Made by a program: the position numbers and the translations under genes. Of a DNA stretch of 64,000 nucleotides, positions 1-9,545 are shown in pieces. The notes under the pieces were generated by a model, which saw only the letters and a program-made list of their open reading frames with translations, was not told the DNA's origin and searched no databases. Source of the DNA: Anaerolineae bacterium (GTDB lineage: Bacteria > Chloroflexota > Anaerolineae > 4572-78 > J111); assembly GCA_023382535.1 (NCBI GenBank), contig JAHDWA010000024.1:62001-126000 (forward strand), written 5' to 3'. Numbering within the stretch: position 1 is the stretch's first letter; every line of letters begins with the position of its first letter.

Positions 1-2
1 CG

Positions 3-461
3 CATGCTCAAGTTGAAACCCTGTACAAGTTGGGCTGGGTCGCCTACAAGCAAGGACAACATGAACGTGTTTTACCGATAATTGAACCGGCCTGGGAATT
101 GGCCCAGGAGCATGAATACGGACGCTGGTTGTTTGATCTGGCCCAGTTGATCGGACATGCGGCTCGGGCTCAGAATGACCCCGGGGCAACAAATTATTAT
201 GCAGCCGCAGTGGCGATAGCCTGCCAGTATGAAGACCGGTATCATCTGCGTGAAGGACTAAATTATCTGGGCGAATTAGTAGCGCGAGCCGTTGAGAGTG
301 GCGAGCATCAGGAAGCCCTTGAATTCTGCAAGTATCTAACGGGGTTTTGGACCAAAGAAGAATGGCGCGATTGGACCGGGCCGGCCATAGCCTACATCAA
401 GGCAACATCCAGCGCTATTCACAACCGACAACCGCTGCCAGTGGAAATATCGGAAATTTGA
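3..461 (+). CDS. C-terminal part of a TPR-repeat protein (partial)
   Basis: The reading frame is open from the left edge of the window, so only the C-terminal ~152 residues are seen. The sequence is rich in Ala/Leu/Glu helices with paired-helix spacing (LYKLGWVAYKQGQ, LAQLIGHAARAQND, AAVAIACQYED, REGLNYLGELVARAV) as in tetratricopeptide repeats. In related bacteria such tails usually close large regulators (LuxR/AfsR/AAA type) or multi-TPR scaffold proteins, but no N-terminal domain is available to decide. A TTG at 30 could act as a start, yet coding continues upstream of it. Function is not assigned beyond a TPR-like fold. Confidence 0.6.
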   Translation, partial: HAQVETLYKLGWVAYKQGQHERVLPIIEPAWELAQEHEYGRWLFDLAQLIGHAARAQNDPGATNYYAAAVAIACQYEDRYHLREGLNYLGELVARAVESGEHQEALEFCKYLTGFWTKEEWRDWTGPAIAYIKATSSAIHNRQPLPVEISEI

Positions 462-778
462 CCGTTAACCCAGAATGAATTCAAGCCCTGATCTTTACTC
501 TGGAATATATCATCCTACTCCTCTCCACCGATCAAGATCGTAGTCTGTTTGTTTGGACAGTCGATTTTCAATCCAGTTTGGACCGCCTTGATCTCCAATA
601 CTGCGCCCAGCTTTTGCTCATTGCCAAAAGCTCTAAGTTTCTATAATTTGAGGTCCAAGTTTTACCATAATTTAACCAGAAGTCCGTCACCCTCTGGTAG
701 GTTTATTTTTGCCCAGGAAAGCACCTGCTCTTTAAGGGTTTGTTAGCCAAGGAACAGACTTCCTCAAGAAATTGAAGT
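462..778. other. intergenic, no gene recognised
   Basis: About 317 bases between the TPR gene and the toxin gene. It is AT-richer than its surroundings. I see no convincing coding frame, RNA gene or strong terminator in it. Confidence 0.5.
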
Positions 779-1042
779 CTAATTCAGGTTAATTTTCTTG
801 AAGATAGCCACTACCTTCACCAGTTTGTCCACATCAAAAATCTCATAATAAATGCTGTAGAGGGTTGTCTCGTATAGGTAAGCTATGCCACTGGCGGCTT
901 CGGGCAAAGAGAGGGTTTGGATTCCGGCCGGCGTGGGATTATCGGCCAGAGATAGCAGAAAAGCGTAAATCTCCTCAACTTCGGTTGGGCTAAAATCGTT
1001 CAAGTCATCCAGAACAGCTTCAGATAATTCAATCTGGTACAT
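779..1042 (-). CDS. RelE/ParE-superfamily toxin-like protein
   Basis: An 87-residue protein with the small alpha/beta layout of RelE/ParE toxins: an N-terminal strand plus helix (MYQIELSEAVLDDLNDF), a second helix (EVEEIYAFLLSLADNPTP) and C-terminal strands (IAYLYETTLYSIYYEIFD, KLVKVVAIFKK). RelE toxins act as ribosome-dependent mRNA endonucleases and ParE toxins poison gyrase; which applies cannot be told from sequence. It lies 81 bp downstream of a Phd/YefM-type antitoxin gene on the same strand, the order antitoxin then toxin being usual for these modules. The C-terminal basic residues (FKKINLN) fit the family, but the protein is short and may be a diverged member. Confidence 0.65.
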   Translation of the reverse strand: MYQIELSEAVLDDLNDFSPTEVEEIYAFLLSLADNPTPAGIQTLSLPEAASGIAYLYETTLYSIYYEIFDVDKLVKVVAIFKKINLN

Positions 1043-1123
1043 GATGTGCAGGGCCTGTAACTTCCTCTGAGTGCCCGTATCATGGGCATTGGGGGCAACT
1101 TAGAGGGGGCTAATATTTTAGGG

Positions 1124-1441
1124 TTAGTCGGTCGGAGTTGAGGTTCGCCGGGCAATGACTTGATCCAGCGGTACTGTTTTTATCGTGCCGGAGTTCATCT
1201 GTTGCAGCCTCTCGCGGGTCTCGGCAATCTGGAGGCTGCGCTGGGTAGACTCCAACAATTCCAGTAACTGCTGGTAAGCCTTATATTCTTGCAGCACGGC
1301 TACCGGCTCCCCATGCGTCGTTAAGACAACTCTCGATTCCTGGGGTGTTCTGGCACCCTTGAGTTGATTTATGAGGGCTTTGGCATTCCGCCGCAGTTCG
1401 GTCAGCCGGGTTACCCGCTCTTTGCCAATGGTAACGGTCAT
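1124..1441 (-). CDS. Phd/YefM-type antitoxin
   Basis: A 105-residue protein. The N-terminal half (RVTRLTELRRNAKALINQLK, then VVLTTHGEPVAVL) matches the Phd/YefM DNA-binding fold: a helix with conserved Leu/Asn, then the 'V-hydrophobic-T-x-x-G-x-P-V-A-V-L' strand. The C-terminal part is a long amphipathic helix likely to bind the toxin. The start at 1441 was chosen because GGAGGT lies at the right distance upstream; a longer frame to 1525 would add a hydrophobic non-homologous stretch. By analogy with the family it should neutralise the toxin encoded just downstream and repress the shared promoter. Pairing with the neighbour is inferred from position. Confidence 0.75.
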   Translation of the reverse strand: MTVTIGKERVTRLTELRRNAKALINQLKGARTPQESRVVLTTHGEPVAVLQEYKAYQQLLELLESTQRSLQIAETRERLQQMNSGTIKTVPLDQVIARRTSTPTD

Positions 1442-1578
1442 CGTACACCTCCATTTCTTACACAAACTATAGCACAAAATTATGTGCAAAACAATGAGCA
1501 AAAGAGAAGAAGTAGGGGCTATCAATGCTCTAATCTTGAGGTAAGATAGGAGGAAAAACGGTTGAGGGAGGCAAGATA

Positions 1579-2250
1579 ATGGAAGGTCGAATCCCGGAGG
1601 AGAGTTTGTTAGAGCGGCTCAAGCAGGTGGCGATCCACGGCGACGGCAAGGCAAAGTCTATCCGCTGTGGAGCCTGTTGGGGATGCTGATTTTAGCCGCG
1701 CTGAATGGGGAAAGCTCATTGCGGGGAAGGTGGCTGTGGAGTTGCGACCACTGGGCGCTCATCAGCCGACCGTCAGGTTTCACAGGACAGCGACATCCGC
1801 CCGATCACGGAGAGCGAAGCAATCACCATTCGGGCGGCTTTCTGGCGGGTGTTGAAAGCCGCCACCCCCGAACAGTACCAGTAGGCCTTAGAACAGTTGC
1901 CTGAGGCGTTTGACCAGGAACCTCTAGCCTTCCGCAAACACTCCCTCCTCGAAAAGCAAGCCTTGTTTCAAGCCTGGACCACCGATCAAAATCTGGCGGT
2001 AGTCACCACTGCCTTGGATCAGTGTATGAAATTCCTCAACCGCAAACTGGAGAATATGCAAACCTTTCATACCAAATCCAGTGGGTTAGCCACCGTCAAT
2101 GCCTGGGCCATTTGTATTATTCGATGACTTCGACCACCATTACCCGCAACTGTTGGCGTTTTCTCAAAGGGGCTAAACGCGCTGGTCTATCGCCTTTGGA
2201 GTTGGCCGGGGCCGATTTCCTGGCTATCCCTTGGTTGCAATGGGTCAATT
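1579..2250 (+). pseudogene. decayed transposase remnants (ISAs1-like N-terminus plus another transposase tail)
   Basis: Several short frames carry transposase-like peptides but none is continuous. In one frame around 1640-1770 the peptide GKVYPLWSLLGMLILAALNGESSLRGRWLW is the typical N-terminal segment of ISAs1-family (H-repeat) transposases. From about 1790 another frame reads EAITIRAAFWRVLKAATPEQYQ, is broken by a stop, and continues ALEQLPEAFDQEPL ... ALDQCMKFLNRKLENMQTFHTKSSGLATVNAWAI, which looks like the 3' part of a different transposase. At least three frame changes and one stop are needed to join these, so nothing here is functional. Confidence 0.55.
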
Positions 2251-2514
2251 TGCTTTTATCGTCTTGGGCTTCCCTTCCTTTCTCTGCTCAACCTCTTCAG
2301 CCAAGCACATAATTTATGGACTATCTCGAGAATTCTTACCCATGCTGACCGACCCCAAACTACGCTCTCAGGTAGACCAACTCTGGGGCAAGCTCTGGAA
2401 GGGCGGGCTGACCAACCCGCTCGACACCATCGGCAGTCCAACACCGCCAGGCACAACGGTGACACTCCGCACGGCCTACACCCCTTCGGGTGGCCCAAGG
2501 GGCAGACCGGCGGC

Positions 2515-2640
2515 TTCTTGGAGCAGCCTTAGCCCCTCGGCTGTACTTTGGCTCCAACGGACGTGTCCCGCCCGGTTTAGAATATTAATCGCGGCGTTGT
2601 GGTCTTAGTTACGCAAATAGCTGCCACAGTGTGGACAACC
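2515..2640 (-). pseudogene. remnant of a TnpB C-terminus
   Basis: Read on the minus strand this gives GCPHCGSYLRN, a stop, then DHNAAINILNRAGHVRWSQSTAEGLRLL. The C-x2-C half zinc ribbon and the D-x-NAA-x-N-I-L motif are the C-terminal RuvC-III signature of IS200/IS605-type TnpB. Only this tail is present and it has an in-frame TAA, so it is a relic. It abuts the 3' end of the large regulator gene on the same strand. Confidence 0.6.
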
Positions 2641-2764
2641 CCGCGGGGCTTCAAGGGTAGATGGTGAGGAATTGATGGAGTCCCCTTTGTTAGAACGTTT
2701 GATGCGGCTGATATTACCGTGCAGCTGTCTATTAGCAACTCCTGGACGTCCCTCATGAGCCTTT

Positions 2765-5700
2765 TTAGCCCAGTTCCTCAAGCAACAACTTCGCTTCCCG
2801 CAAGTCCGCTGTCTCAAACCCCTCGGTGAAGCAACCATAAATCTCGGCCAACATCTGGTGGGCTTCTGCTTGCTTCCCCGGCAACCCCTGGGAGCGCCAC
2901 AGCCGGGCCAGGCTCATTACCGTCCGCAGCTCGAGCGATTTAGCTTGCTGTTGCCGGGCAATGGCTAGGGCCTGGAGAAAACAAGCTTCGGCTGCTCCTT
3001 CATCCCGCTGCCCACCGCTTTCAGGCAACCCAGTTAGCAGTATCTCCCCCTTAAGCCGATACAGCTCTGCCTCCCAAATATACCCGCCCAGTTTCTCCAC
3101 TGCCGCCCATGCATCGCCTAGTACATCGAGGGCAGCCTCAGCCTGCCCGGCTTGCCCATACGCTTTGGCCAGCAGGGCCAGAAAATACGGTGTAAACAAC
3201 TCTTCCCCTGTGGCCCGGTAAGCAGTCAGACCTGAGCGCATTTGCTCAATCCCCTCTTCTACTTCTCCCTGCTCGGCTCGTAGTGAGCCTTGTAAGACAT
3301 TCGTCCTTCTCAACCACGTGACAAACCCTTGCTCCGTCGAAAGTGTAATGGCGGCCTCGGCTCGCGCATGGGCGGTCTGGACCTCCCCCCGGAACTGATG
3401 GAGCAGGCTGGCAAACTTCAGGGCAAAAGCCAGACTAAAGGGATGGGGCCACTCCTGGGCCAGGGTCAGGGCCGCCTGGCTCCACTGCAAGGCCTGATTG
3501 TGATAACCAAGATGCCACAGAGTCCAGGAACCCGTGGATAAGAGGGCGACGCCCGGATCCTGTCCATAAAGGGTGGCGTGGGCGTGGTGCTGCTGAGGAT
3601 CGTAAAGCGCTAGACTCTGTTCAAGATACTGTTTGGCCAGCACCAGCTCACCTCGCTGATAGGCAGTCTCACCTACTATCCGCCTGCCTTCCAGCACAAG
3701 ATCATTATCCTGGCTGTTCTCGGCCAGGGCCAGGCACTGCTGTGCCAAGTCGCGGGCCTGCCGCAAATCCAGCCGTACCAAGTTATAACCCCATAAGCCA
3801 TACAGCACTATGAAGAGCCAGGGTGTATCTCCAATCTGCTGACACAGCGCCAGTGCTTGGTTATAGGCGTTGCCCACCTCCGAGCTGGCATAGCCTTTGA
3901 TGGCATACAAGGGGGCGAACTGAGCGATTTGGAGCGTCAGTTCTTGTTGATAACGTTCCCGTGTCTCCGGTAGGGTTCGTAGAAGGGCTAGCCCCTTGCT
4001 AAAGAGTGCCAGTGCCTCCTCGTTGGCCGACAGCCGCACTGCCCGATCCCCGGCCTGATGGAGATAGCTAATGGCCTTGGTCGGCAACCCAGCCTGCTCA
4101 AAGTGCCGGGCCAAGGCTACGGCGATTTCTTCGGTTTGCTCACCATACAGCCGTTCTAACTCATTCCCCACCGCCTCATGGAGATAGCCCCGCTCCGCTT
4201 CATCCAACTTTTGGTACAAATAACGCTGGAATAGGATGTGCCGGAACCGGTAGTGGGATTGCCGCCCGCCAGACTCTAACCGCCGGCTACCCTGTCCCAG
4301 TACCAACCGGTGGCGCTGGTCCAACTCACCGCTTAACTGCCGGACCATCTTTCGTTCGTCATCCTGCTGCACCCGGGCCAGCACTTCAGCCGTAAATACC
4401 TCCCCCTCCACACTGGCCACCTTCATTGCTTCTTGCAGCTTCGGCGGTAGGCGGCCGACGCGCTCAGCGATCACCCCTTCCACCCGCGCTGGCAGAGTCT
4501 CCCAGTTGAGGTTCGGTCCCTCTACCCACTGACCGGTTTCGTCCCGTACTAAGTCGCCTCGCTCCTGGAGGCCCCGCAGCATTTCGACAGTGAACAGGGC
4601 ATGCCCTTGGGTATGCCGATAGAGCGCCTCCCGAAAGGCTTCGCTGAGCCTGTTTGACTCTGTGGCCAATAAAGCCTGGACGAACTGCCGACCCTCAGCC
4701 TGGCTCACATCAACCTGGATGTCACCATAGTGTCGCTGCAACTCGTGGACGACCGGTTCCAGGGGATGCCGCTCCCCCTCCCGGCCTAGAGTGACTTCAG
4801 CCGGCCGGTAGATGCCGACGACCAGCAGCCGGCTACCGGCAAGCCGTCGCCCCAGGTGAAAGAGTAAACTGATCGAGCCGGTATCTGCCCACTGGAGATC
4901 ATCTAATACCAATAGTACGGGTCGCTGCTGGGCCAGTGCCAGCAGCACTTTGACGTACTGCTCAAACAGGTCGTTTTGTTTTACGCTCCCCGGCTCTTGA
5001 CCGGCCGCTTTAGTAGCCACCACTGCCTCCAAACGGGTTAGCCAGCCAGTACCGCCGGGCGCGGCCGCCTTCGCCCGGCTAACCAACGCCGGAAGCGGGA
5101 TGAAGGTATCCAGCAAATCAGGACCGGTGCTGGTTATAATCTGCACTGCGGCCGGGAGCAGTTGCCACAAGCGCTCCGCCTGAGCAGTATTCAACGCCCC
5201 GGCTCTCCACCGGGCTTCGATCTCCCCAGTCAGCAGTCCTAAAATCTCCCGAAAAGGGAGATAAGGATCACCGATACCGGAATAAGCATTACAGTTGCCG
5301 GTAGCAACCACCAGGTCGAGTTGAGCCTCTTGAGCGCGCCGGGTGAATTCCTGGACTAAGGCCGTCTTACCCCGGCCCGCCTCCCCCAATACGAAGATCA
5401 CCCGGCCCTGGCCAGCCAGGGCTAATTCTAAAAACGTATTCAGTTGGGCCAATTCCTGCTGCCGGGCCACAAAGCGAGCTTCTTCTCTGACCTGAGGTTG
5501 GTCACGCGCTCGTAAAAAAAGCGGGACTGGTAGAGCGTTTAATGGGGAGTTCGGGGCAGCAACAAATTCGCCACGAGCCATACCGAGGAAGTGGTCCCGG
5601 TCTGCCTCCGGAATGAAGAGCTGGTTAGCCAGCAGTTCGGCAATTTGCCGAGAGGGCCGTCGTTCATCTTGCTCGATTTTTTGAATGGTGACCAGGGAGC

Positions 5701-5791
5701 AGCCGACCCGGCGGGCTAGGACGGCCTGGGTAAGGTCCAACGCTTTGCGTTGACGCCGCACCCAGTACCCAAACGAAATGATCCCCTCCAT
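2765..5791 (-). CDS. XRE-HTH / AAA ATPase / TPR signal-transduction regulator
   Basis: A 1008-residue multidomain cytoplasmic protein. Residues ~5-60 form an XRE helix-turn-helix (LTQAVLARRVGCSLVTIQKIEQDERRPSRQIAELLA). A STAND/AAA_16-type NTPase follows, with Walker A GEAGRGKT near residue 140 and Walker B VLLVLDDLQWAD. The C-terminal half is a row of TPR-like helix pairs. This architecture resembles large ATP-dependent transcriptional activators (MalT/AfsR-like) common in Chloroflexota and Actinobacteria; ligand and targets are unknown. The start at 5791 has an AGGAGG directly upstream and places the HTH at the N-terminus; the frame could extend to 5917 but that stretch is not HTH-like. The IS481-like element starts about 110 bp upstream and probably displaced its promoter region. 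Confidence 0.85.
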   Translation of the reverse strand: MEGIISFGYWVRRQRKALDLTQAVLARRVGCSLVTIQKIEQDERRPSRQIAELLANQLFIPEADRDHFLGMARGEFVAAPNSPLNALPVPLFLRARDQPQVREEARFVARQQELAQLNTFLELALAGQGRVIFVLGEAGRGKTALVQEFTRRAQEAQLDLVVATGNCNAYSGIGDPYLPFREILGLLTGEIEARWRAGALNTAQAERLWQLLPAAVQIITSTGPDLLDTFIPLPALVSRAKAAAPGGTGWLTRLEAVVATKAAGQEPGSVKQNDLFEQYVKVLLALAQQRPVLLVLDDLQWADTGSISLLFHLGRRLAGSRLLVVGIYRPAEVTLGREGERHPLEPVVHELQRHYGDIQVDVSQAEGRQFVQALLATESNRLSEAFREALYRHTQGHALFTVEMLRGLQERGDLVRDETGQWVEGPNLNWETLPARVEGVIAERVGRLPPKLQEAMKVASVEGEVFTAEVLARVQQDDERKMVRQLSGELDQRHRLVLGQGSRRLESGGRQSHYRFRHILFQRYLYQKLDEAERGYLHEAVGNELERLYGEQTEEIAVALARHFEQAGLPTKAISYLHQAGDRAVRLSANEEALALFSKGLALLRTLPETRERYQQELTLQIAQFAPLYAIKGYASSEVGNAYNQALALCQQIGDTPWLFIVLYGLWGYNLVRLDLRQARDLAQQCLALAENSQDNDLVLEGRRIVGETAYQRGELVLAKQYLEQSLALYDPQQHHAHATLYGQDPGVALLSTGSWTLWHLGYHNQALQWSQAALTLAQEWPHPFSLAFALKFASLLHQFRGEVQTAHARAEAAITLSTEQGFVTWLRRTNVLQGSLRAEQGEVEEGIEQMRSGLTAYRATGEELFTPYFLALLAKAYGQAGQAEAALDVLGDAWAAVEKLGGYIWEAELYRLKGEILLTGLPESGGQRDEGAAEACFLQALAIARQQQAKSLELRTVMSLARLWRSQGLPGKQAEAHQMLAEIYGCFTEGFETADLREAKLLLEELG

Positions 5792-5902
5792 TTCCCCCCT
5801 CCTATCCTGGTGTACCACTTTTGTATGGTTCATTGTACCACAAAAACATACCCGCCGGAACTGTTTTTCTGCTTTAATAAGGACATCCGTTAAAACATAG
5901 TT

Positions 5903-7392
5903 GGTTAGTCGCAGCACATAATTTACAGTTTTAGTCGTAACACATCGTGCACATTTACAAGTTCATAAGTCGCAGCACATAGGTTACAGTTCATGTTGAC
6001 CCTAATTTGAGGAGGTTAGCATGAACAAGCCAGTTGAAAGTCCAAGCCCGGACCCGGCTGAAATTCTACGCCACGAGGCCATTGATCGGTACATTCGCGG
6101 CGAAAAGCCCAGTCGCATTTGTAAAATCTTAAGACGAAGCCGCCGTTGGTTTTATAACGTTTTGAAGCGGTATCGTCAGGGCGGCCGAGATGGGTTGCGG
6201 ACCCAGTCACGGGCACCCCATCAGGTCCATAATCGGATCCCGGCTGAGGTTGAGGCAGCGATTGTCCGAGTCGCCAAACCATCACCAGTGGGCAAGACCC
6301 AGAGTTGCGCTACGCCAACATCGGGGCAGAGACGATTGCCTTTGAACTGGAACGGGTTAAGTTGACCCCACCCCACCGGGCCACCATTAACCGGGTCTTG
6401 CAACGGCACGGTTTGGCTAAACCGCGACCTCGTAAGGCCGAGCGGGCCAAACTGCCTAACGATTATCCCTGGCCCCAAGCCGAGCAGCCCAACGCGCTGC
6501 ACGTCTTTGACTTTGTCAGCCGTGCCTTTGTCGGGGGTGGGCGCTGTTATGGTTACCATCTGCTCGATTGTGCCCGCCGTTGGCCCTTTTTGCGGATGCA
6601 AACCAGCAAATCGGTTGAGTTAGTCAGCCAATTTCTGCTCGCTGGCTGGCGTGAAGTCGGCTTGCCGAGCGGACTGCACTTGGATAATGATTTGGTCTGG
6701 AACGGTGGTGGGCGCGGGCAACGGGTCTTGAGTACGATTGTCCGGCTGTGCTTGAGCGTGGGCGTGGAAGTCATTTTCATTCCTCCCTACACCCCTCAAG
6801 CTAATCCATTGATTGAAAGTTTCAACGATGTCTGGGATACCAACTTTTGGCATCGCACTCAGTTCCGTAATGCTGACCATCTCCAAACCGAGTTGCCTGT
6901 GTTTGAACGGTACTGTCGGCATCGCCGACCCTTGACTGATTTGGGCGGTCGAACGGCTGACCAAGTTGCACCTGATTTTGTGCCCATGTTGCTCCCGGCT
7001 ACCTTTGACCTCGACCTGAAAAAGTCCCTGACCTTGACCGCCGGTTATGTCCACTTCATTCGCTTTGTCTCTCTGGACGGTCATTTTTCCGTCCTGAATG
7101 AAACTTGGACTTTGGACAAGCAACGGTGGGCTGGATGGACGATCCGAGCTACGATTGATACGGCACTTGAGCAACTTAATGTTTACTATCAACCAACCAA
7201 GCATGCTAACTGTCAACTCATTGCTCAGTTCGACTATCCGTTAGCTGAACCCGTCCAAGCCCTGGCTCCTGCTTATCAGCGTCAACACGCCAAGCTTTGG
7301 CCAGAGACAGTGAATTCGCTTGTTAAAGTGTGAACGATGTGCTGCGACTACACCTCATTTATAAAAGTGTGAACAATGTGCTGCGACTAATC
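5903..7392 (+). mobile_element. IS481-like insertion sequence with iterated end repeats
   Basis: Both ends carry the inverted repeat core AGTCGCAGCACAT: at the left at 5907 and 5968, with a degenerate copy (AGTCGTAACACAT) at 5933; at the right, inverted, at 7337-7349 and 7376-7388. The element is flanked by the direct repeat ACATAGT (5895-5901 and 7393-7399), read as the target duplication; one base is ambiguous at the left edge. It encodes an integrase-core transposase in two frames. Family assignment is from the transposase. Confidence 0.8.
6021..7333 (+). pseudogene. IS481-like integrase-core transposase, frameshifted
   Basis: Translation starts at 6021 behind GAGGAGG. The first frame gives the helix-turn-helix region (ILRHEAIDRYIRGEKPSRICKILRRSRRWFYNVLKRY). 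The continuation lies in the -1 frame from about 6270 and supplies the DDE catalytic core: HVFDFVSR, LHLDND and the P-L-I-E-S-F-N block with the catalytic Glu, then a C-terminal beta-barrel-like domain. The two frames join near 6265-6285, where the second frame reads RQTITSGQDPELRYANIG. No classical slippery heptamer is visible, so an inactivating indel is likelier than programmed frameshifting. If frameshifting occurs the product would be about 437 residues. Confidence 0.7.
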
Positions 7393-7426
7393 ACATAGTA
7401 ATAATCAAACTAAAAAGGGAGAGACG

Positions 7427-7792
7427 ATGATAAGTAACAGGGCCGAACAATTATGGGGAAATGTACTCGATAATCTGTCTGTTCGAGTGAAACGACGCTT
7501 GCAACGCCGGACTGTCCAAATCGCGCTGAAGCGGGCCTACAGCACTTGGACTCCTTATCATTGGGAATGGGTCGACTACTTTTTCAACGAGCCATTTCTG
7601 ACCCACCAGGTCACCCCCTACCTGATCGATTGCCTGGCAGATATGAAGCGTCCCGATCCCATGGAATTAGCAACTTTGTGGGCTGAACAAGTGACCTGGT
7701 TCGACAAAAAGATGAGACAAAGGCATATGGCCAAACTATTCCCGGCCGTTGCCCGCTTCCTGGACTGTCTAGAGACCGAGCTGCCTGCTTGA
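7427..7792 (+). CDS. hypothetical protein, 121 aa
   Basis: Not recognised. The protein is helical, basic at the N-terminus (NLSVRVKRRLQRRTVQIALKRAYSTW) and aromatic in the middle (YHWEWVDYFFNEPF). It has no signal peptide or membrane segment. A ribosome-binding site (AAGGGAGAG) precedes the ATG. It lies between the IS481-like element and the molybdopterin oxidoreductase gene, 39 bp upstream of the latter on the same strand, so the two may be co-transcribed. The IS sits only ~35 bp upstream of its start, so its original promoter may be lost. Confidence 0.55.
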   Translation: MISNRAEQLWGNVLDNLSVRVKRRLQRRTVQIALKRAYSTWTPYHWEWVDYFFNEPFLTHQVTPYLIDCLADMKRPDPMELATLWAEQVTWFDKKMRQRHMAKLFPAVARFLDCLETELPA

Positions 7793-7831
7793 CCCTTACT
7801 GACTATAAGTAGTTTATAAAAGGAGAACATA

Positions 7832-8995
7832 ATGCAAAATTCTACTATGTCCCGGCGAGAACTGCTCGTCGCCGGCAGCGCCACCCTGGCGACGATGGCT
7901 CTGTTCAATACCCGCTTCGTTGTTGCCGCACCCTTACAGCCGGGCGACGAGGTCCTTCCCTGGCTGGATCAACCCGAGGAGAACCCTGTGCCTAAGGTCA
8001 TTGACAACCAGCTGGTCTGGGAAGAGCTTGACTCATGGATCACCCCCAACGAGCAGTTCTTTGGCATTGCTCACTATGAATGGCCCGAAATTGACCCCAG
8101 CCAATGGCGGCTGAGTATTGCGGGCCGGGTGAAGCAGCCGCTCAGCTTGACTCTGGCTGATCTCAAGACTCGGCCCCGCCGGGAAGTAACCTTTACGATT
8201 GAATGTTCGGGCAATTCTGGCCTGCCCTTCTTTAACGGCGGTATCGGCAATGCCAAGTGGGCCGGAACGCCGCTCGCACCACTGTTGGAAGAAGCCGGGG
8301 TGTTGGAGGATGGCAGCGAAGTGGTCTTTGTTGGCACCGATAAGGGCGAAGAGACCGTACGTGAGACCAAGATGATCGAGCCTTTTGCCCGCAGTATGTC
8401 CCTGACCGATGCGATGCAGCCCGATAACCTGCTTTGTTACGAGATGAATGGCGAACCACTGCCGGCACGGAACGGAGCGCCGCTGCGGCTAATTGCGCCG
8501 GGCTGGTACGGCATTGCCAATGTCAAGTGGCTGCAACGGATCGAGATTTGGAATACCCGCCTGGCCAATCGCTTTATGGCTCGCGACTATGTCACCGTTC
8601 GCCAAACAGGGACCGAGGCCGAGCCGCTCTGGACGGAGTCTTTGGTAGGGCGAGCGCTGCTCAAGTCGGCACCGGCGCGAGTGATCCGCAATGGGGACAA
8701 ATACCGGATTGAAGGGGCGGCCTGGGGAGCGCCAATTAGCTCGGTGGAGGTGAAGATCGATGAGGGATCCTGGCAGCGCGTCCAACTGGATCGCAGCCAA
8801 CAGGCTGAAGATGCCTGGATTTTCTGGACCTTTAACTGGGCCGATCCGGCGCCCGGTGAACACACCGTCACGGCCCGCGCCGTGGATACCAGTGGTAATA
8901 TTCAACCCACCCAGGATGACCCCTTGATTGCCAACAAGATCACCTACTGGGAGAGCAACGGGCAGATTACTCGGCGGGTAAACATTCCTGCCTAA
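7832..8995 (+). CDS. sulfite-oxidase-family molybdopterin oxidoreductase, Tat-exported
   Basis: A 387-residue enzyme. The N-terminus has a twin-arginine signal (MSRRELLVAG followed by a hydrophobic run and FVVAAP), so export after cofactor insertion is expected. The oxidoreductase molybdopterin-binding domain covers residues ~55-250, with the Mo-ligand cysteine at residue 125 in IECSGN, and the typical GGIGNAKWAGTPL and GWYGIANVKWL segments. The C-terminal ~110 residues match the Mo-co dimerisation (Ig-like) domain (KYRIEGAAWGAPISSVEVKID). The family includes sulfite oxidases/dehydrogenases and YedY-like reductases; the natural substrate and the electron acceptor are not evident. AAGGAG precedes the start. 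Confidence 0.88.
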   Translation: MQNSTMSRRELLVAGSATLATMALFNTRFVVAAPLQPGDEVLPWLDQPEENPVPKVIDNQLVWEELDSWITPNEQFFGIAHYEWPEIDPSQWRLSIAGRVKQPLSLTLADLKTRPRREVTFTIECSGNSGLPFFNGGIGNAKWAGTPLAPLLEEAGVLEDGSEVVFVGTDKGEETVRETKMIEPFARSMSLTDAMQPDNLLCYEMNGEPLPARNGAPLRLIAPGWYGIANVKWLQRIEIWNTRLANRFMARDYVTVRQTGTEAEPLWTESLVGRALLKSAPARVIRNGDKYRIEGAAWGAPISSVEVKIDEGSWQRVQLDRSQQAEDAWIFWTFNWADPAPGEHTVTARAVDTSGNIQPTQDDPLIANKITYWESNGQITRRVNIPA

Positions 8996-9093
8996 TCGCA
9001 CTCAATAAGAGTGCAGTTCACCCTGGTAACTGTGGCAAATTGCCACTAATCGAGATGTGATATACAGACTAGAGACACATGAAGGAGTCTAAG

Positions 9094-9345
9094 ATGCCAC
9101 TTTATATGGATATTCACAAAAACGTGGAAGGATTAACCACTGCCGCGGTCACAGCGGCCCATCTGAAGGATCTTGAGGTTCAAGGAAAGTACGGGGTAAA
9201 GTACCTGAAGTATTGGTACGACGAAAGCACAGGTACCGTCTTTTGCCTGTGCGATGCCCCGAGCAGAGAAGCGGCTGAGGCTGTCCATCGTGAGGCGCAT
9301 GGCGGCGTCGCCGATGAGATTATTGAGGTTAGGGAAGGTGAGTAG
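9094..9345 (+). CDS. DUF4242 (SCO4226-like) small protein
   Basis: An 83-residue protein beginning MPLYMDIHKNVEGLTTAAVTAAHLKDLEVQGKYGVKYLKYWYDESTGTVFCLCDAPS and ending in AAEAVHREAHGGVADEIIEV. This layout is that of the DUF4242 family: ferredoxin-like fold, a conserved His in 'HKNVEGLT', the 'YWYDE..GTVFCLCDAP' strand pair and the 'HREAHG' helix end. Some members bind nickel; the cellular role is unknown. The start at 9094 was chosen over an in-frame ATG at 9079 because GAAGGAG lies 6 bases upstream of it. Confidence 0.8.
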   Translation: MPLYMDIHKNVEGLTTAAVTAAHLKDLEVQGKYGVKYLKYWYDESTGTVFCLCDAPSREAAEAVHREAHGGVADEIIEVREGE

Positions 9346-9545
9346 TTAGCGAGGAACTGTATCGGCGGATCGGCACACAAAAAGATGAGTAGCCTGATTT
9401 GTACCTGACCGCTTATTTCCGTGGACACCGATGGGCCGCCCAACGATAGGGTCAGATGCTCACGAGCGCCGCGAAGTAAGTCGTTTGCACGGAGGTGTTG
9501 GGCTACGCTAACCACAGACAACGACCCATTCACCCCCATCTTGCT

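Noticed and set aside
549..746. 65-codon + strand ORF after the TPR gene
   Set aside because: No ribosome-binding site, low-complexity composition and no protein-like pattern.
1667..1904. Short + strand ORFs that could be small genes
   Set aside because: They read as pieces of an ISAs1-like transposase in shifting frames, not independent genes.
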